Notes under the pieces: generated by a model | Databases searched by the model: none | Told to the model about the DNA's origin: nothing | The model's input: the letters and a program-made list of their open reading frames with translations, nothing else | Shown here: positions 62,127-64,000 of the stretch, in pieces | Layout of the letters: every line of letters starts with the position of its first letter | Position numbering within the stretch: the first letter of the stretch is position 1 | Program-made: the position numbers and the translations under genes | NCBI RefSeq assembly: GCF_039543565.1 | Contig: NZ_BAABJZ010000003.1 | Coordinates: 1 to 64,000, forward strand | DNA: 64,000 bases | Direction: 5' to 3' | Source of the DNA: Ferrimonas pelagia | GTDB lineage: Bacteria > Pseudomonadota > Gammaproteobacteria > Enterobacterales > Shewanellaceae

Positions 62127-63288
62127 CGAAAAACTTAAACAGCAGCATGATCAGTCCGGCAGCGAGGGCTGCCATGGCGGCGCTCCACCAAGTAACGTGC
62201 GCGCCATCACCATTTTGCCACAGTATGCCACTGAGATAGGCACCCAATGCGCCGCCGACTCCAAAACTCAAGCTGGCATACAGCGCCTGCGCTTTGCCTT
62301 GATCCGCCGACGCAAACGCGCCATGGACAAAAGCGATGGCACAGGCGTGGGTCAAGCCGAAGCTAAAGGCATGCAGCAGTGCGGCCAAAGCTTGCCCGCT
62401 CAAACTCATCCCCATCCAGTCAGTCATCAACCAGCGCAACGCCGCCAGCGCGCAGCCAACCAACATCAGCGAGCTCAGCGACCAACGCGCCAGCAGTCGA
62501 GGCGCCAACGCGAAGATCCCGATCTCGGCGATCACCCCCAACGCCACCAAGGCGCCAGCCCAAGCCTCACCGAAGCCAAGTTGGATGAGATACAATACGT
62601 AAAAGGTATAAAACGGCCCATGGCTGGCCTGGATCAGCAAAGCGGTGAGCAAAAACAGGATCACCTTCGGCTGCCTCAGTGCCTCAACAAAGCCGAGGCT
62701 GGCTTGGTGACGCTGAGCGGGTGCCGCTTCCGCGGGCTCGCGGATAAACCAGGAAGTCAGCACCAATGCCGCAAACACCAGCAGGCCGATATGAGGCAAG
62801 GCTGATGCGCCGTGACGCTCAAACCACCAGCCGGCGCCGACCACCATCACGATGTAACCCACACTGCCGAAACTGCGTAGCGTACCGTACTGATGACTGC
62901 GCTCGCCCAGACTGGTGAGCGTCACCGCCTCGAGCTGCGCCAAAATGGCATTCCAAAAGAAGGTAAACAGCGCCATCACCAGCGCAAGGGTGACAAACGC
63001 CGTTGAACCGGATAATCCAGCGAACGTCAGCGCAGCCAACGCGGCCCCAAGGCGGATGATCGCCACCCGCTTGCCTAGGTGATCCGCCAGCGCCGCCCAA
63101 AGATTGGGGGCGATGATCCGGGTAGCAAACAGGATCGCCAGCAGTTGGCCGATCTCGAGCGAGTGGAAGCCCAGCCCGTCGAGGTAGAGCCCCAAGTAGG
63201 GCACCAACAGACCAAGAATGGCAAAGAAGCAAAAGTAACAGGCCGCCAGAGCTTTGCCCTGGCGGCCTGTTAATGGAGACGTGGTCAA
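62092..63288 (-). CDS. MFS transporter of the HcaT/PPP-like group
   Basis: The protein of about 398 residues has twelve membrane segments and an N-terminal FFAILGLLVPYLGLYLDGLG motif typical of the 3-phenylpropionate-type MFS subgroup. The substrate is unknown. No ATG lies between the aroC stop and the first membrane segment. The TTG at 63288, 4 nt after that stop and with AGGG 8 nt upstream, is the most likely start; the in-frame ATGs upstream lie inside aroC. Confidence 0.85.
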   Translation of the reverse strand: MTTSPLTGRQGKALAACYFCFFAILGLLVPYLGLYLDGLGFHSLEIGQLLAILFATRIIAPNLWAALADHLGKRVAIIRLGAALAALTFAGLSGSTAFVTLALVMALFTFFWNAILAQLEAVTLTSLGERSHQYGTLRSFGSVGYIVMVVGAGWWFERHGASALPHIGLLVFAALVLTSWFIREPAEAAPAQRHQASLGFVEALRQPKVILFLLTALLIQASHGPFYTFYVLYLIQLGFGEAWAGALVALGVIAEIGIFALAPRLLARWSLSSLMLVGCALAALRWLMTDWMGMSLSGQALAALLHAFSFGLTHACAIAFVHGAFASADQGKAQALYASLSFGVGGALGAYLSGILWQNGDGAHVTWWSAAMAALAAGLIMLLFKFFDAKRETDPTPV

Positions 63289-63292
63289 GGCC

Positions 63293-64000
63293 TTAGCCCT
63301 GCTGCATCGGCAGTACCGGTGTCGCCACCTGCACATCACCACACTGTGCTTTGTGACGCATCAGGTGATCCATCAAAGTGATGGCCACCATCGCCTCGAC
63401 AATGGGCACGGCGCGAATGCCAACGCAGGGATCGTGACGGCCCCGGGTCACCATCTCGACGCTCTCGCCTTGGGTATTGATGCTCTGCCCAGGCACCATG
63501 ATGGACGAAGTCGGCTTAAACGCCACCTCGGCCACCAACGGCTGTCCCGAGCTGAGTCCCCCCAGAATGCCACCGGCATGGTTGCTGGCGAACCCTTGCG
63601 GGCTCATCTCGTCACGGTGCTCTGAGCCCTTCTGGGTCACCACCTCGAAGCCGTCGCCGATGGAAACGGCTTTGGCGGCATTAATGCCCATCAGGGTGTG
63701 GGCGATCTCCGCATCGAGGCGATCAAACACCGGCTCACCTAAGCCAACAGGCAGGCCCAGCGCTTCGACGCGCACCTTCGCGCCGACCGAGTCACCAGAC
63801 TTTTTCAGCTCGCGCATGTAGTCGTCCAGAGACTCCAGCTTGTTGCCATCTGGGAAGAAAAACGGGTTTTGCTCGACCTGACTCCAGTCGTACTGCTCGG
63901 CTTTCACCGGGCCCAGCTGGTTCACACAGGCACGGACAATCACGCCACACTGCTGCGCCAGATACTTCTTAGCGATGGCACCGGCCGCCACCCGCATCGC
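63293..64000 (-). CDS. aroC: Chorismate synthase (3' part, gene runs off the window)
   Basis: The visible 235 residues are the C-terminal two thirds of AroC, which makes chorismate in the shikimate pathway using reduced FMN. Signatures are GINAAKAVSIGDGF and the RHDPCVGIRAVPIVEAM segment. The reading frame stays open to position 64000, so the true start is outside. It is followed 4 nt later by the transporter gene. Confidence 0.97.
   Translation of the reverse strand, partial: AMRVAAGAIAKKYLAQQCGVIVRACVNQLGPVKAEQYDWSQVEQNPFFFPDGNKLESLDDYMRELKKSGDSVGAKVRVEALGLPVGLGEPVFDRLDAEIAHTLMGINAAKAVSIGDGFEVVTQKGSEHRDEMSPQGFASNHAGGILGGLSSGQPLVAEVAFKPTSSIMVPGQSINTQGESVEMVTRGRHDPCVGIRAVPIVEAMVAITLMDHLMRHKAQCGDVQVATPVLPMQQG

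Overview
The window looks like chromosomal DNA of a marine-type gammaproteobacterium of the Alteromonadales (Shewanella/Ferrimonas-like), with moderately high GC. The evidence is gene content and order. Several blocks keep the order known from Escherichia coli: tyrR / ycjF-ycjX / pspCBA / pspF / sapABCDF / enoyl-ACP reductase; ppiD-hupB-lon-clpX-clpP-tig; cysS / ppiB-lpxH; and purF-cvpA-dedD-folC-accD-truA-(fimV)-asd-pdxB-fabB / mnmC-yfcL-epmC-aroC. A gltX gene followed by an Ala/Glu/Val tRNA array is, as I recall, also seen in Shewanella. I assign no species. There is no rRNA, CRISPR array, insertion sequence or prophage.

Layout. 1-3029: twelve tRNA genes (5 Glu, 4 Val, 3 Ala) behind one strong promoter, then gltX, all on the minus strand; the array probably continues past the left edge. 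3.2-5.8 kb: a small unknown gene, a LysR regulator and the glutamate carrier gltS. 6.1-12.2 kb: aromatic amino-acid catabolism around tyrR (maiA, hpd, tyrR, phhB, phhA) plus methionine gamma-lyase joined to phhA; TyrR-box-like sites lie before hpd and tyrR. 12.3-17.3 kb: envelope-stress genes ycjF, ycjX, pspC, pspB, pspA and divergent pspF, with a sigma-54 promoter. 17.4-22.7 kb: sapABCDF. 22.7-23.9 kb: fabV, in the place where E. coli has fabI. 24-33 kb: protein quality control (ppiD, hupB, lon, clpX, clpP, tig), then tRNA-Pro/Arg/His. 33.6-39.8 kb: folD, an unknown membrane protein, cysS, ppiB, lpxH, miaE and a Yip1-type membrane protein. 39.9-53.1 kb: the long purF-to-mnmC housekeeping run. 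53.1-60.1 kb: an accessory island. 60.2-64.0 kb: yfcL, an ATP-NAD-kinase-like gene, epmC, an MFS transporter and the 3' part of aroC.

The best candidate for an undescribed system is the roughly 7-kb insertion between mnmC and yfcL, neighbours in E. coli. Transcribed leftwards are an exported beta-barrel-like protein, an exported caspase-fold protease with an intact His/Cys dyad, and two lipoproteins (one LPP20-like, the other possibly so). Diverging from them is a 732-residue lipoprotein with Ig-like repeats and a propeller-like C-terminal half. All five carry export signals, so the module should act in the cell envelope rather than the cytosol, where caspase-based phage-defence proteins usually work.

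Two wider signals stand out. GATC is strikingly frequent, caused at least partly by Gly-Ile pairs being written GGG-ATC. Aromatic catabolism genes flank tyrR on both sides, including a spot where E. coli has tyrR next to ycjF. Starts were chosen from ribosome-binding sites and family length; all functional calls are by recognition, without database searches.
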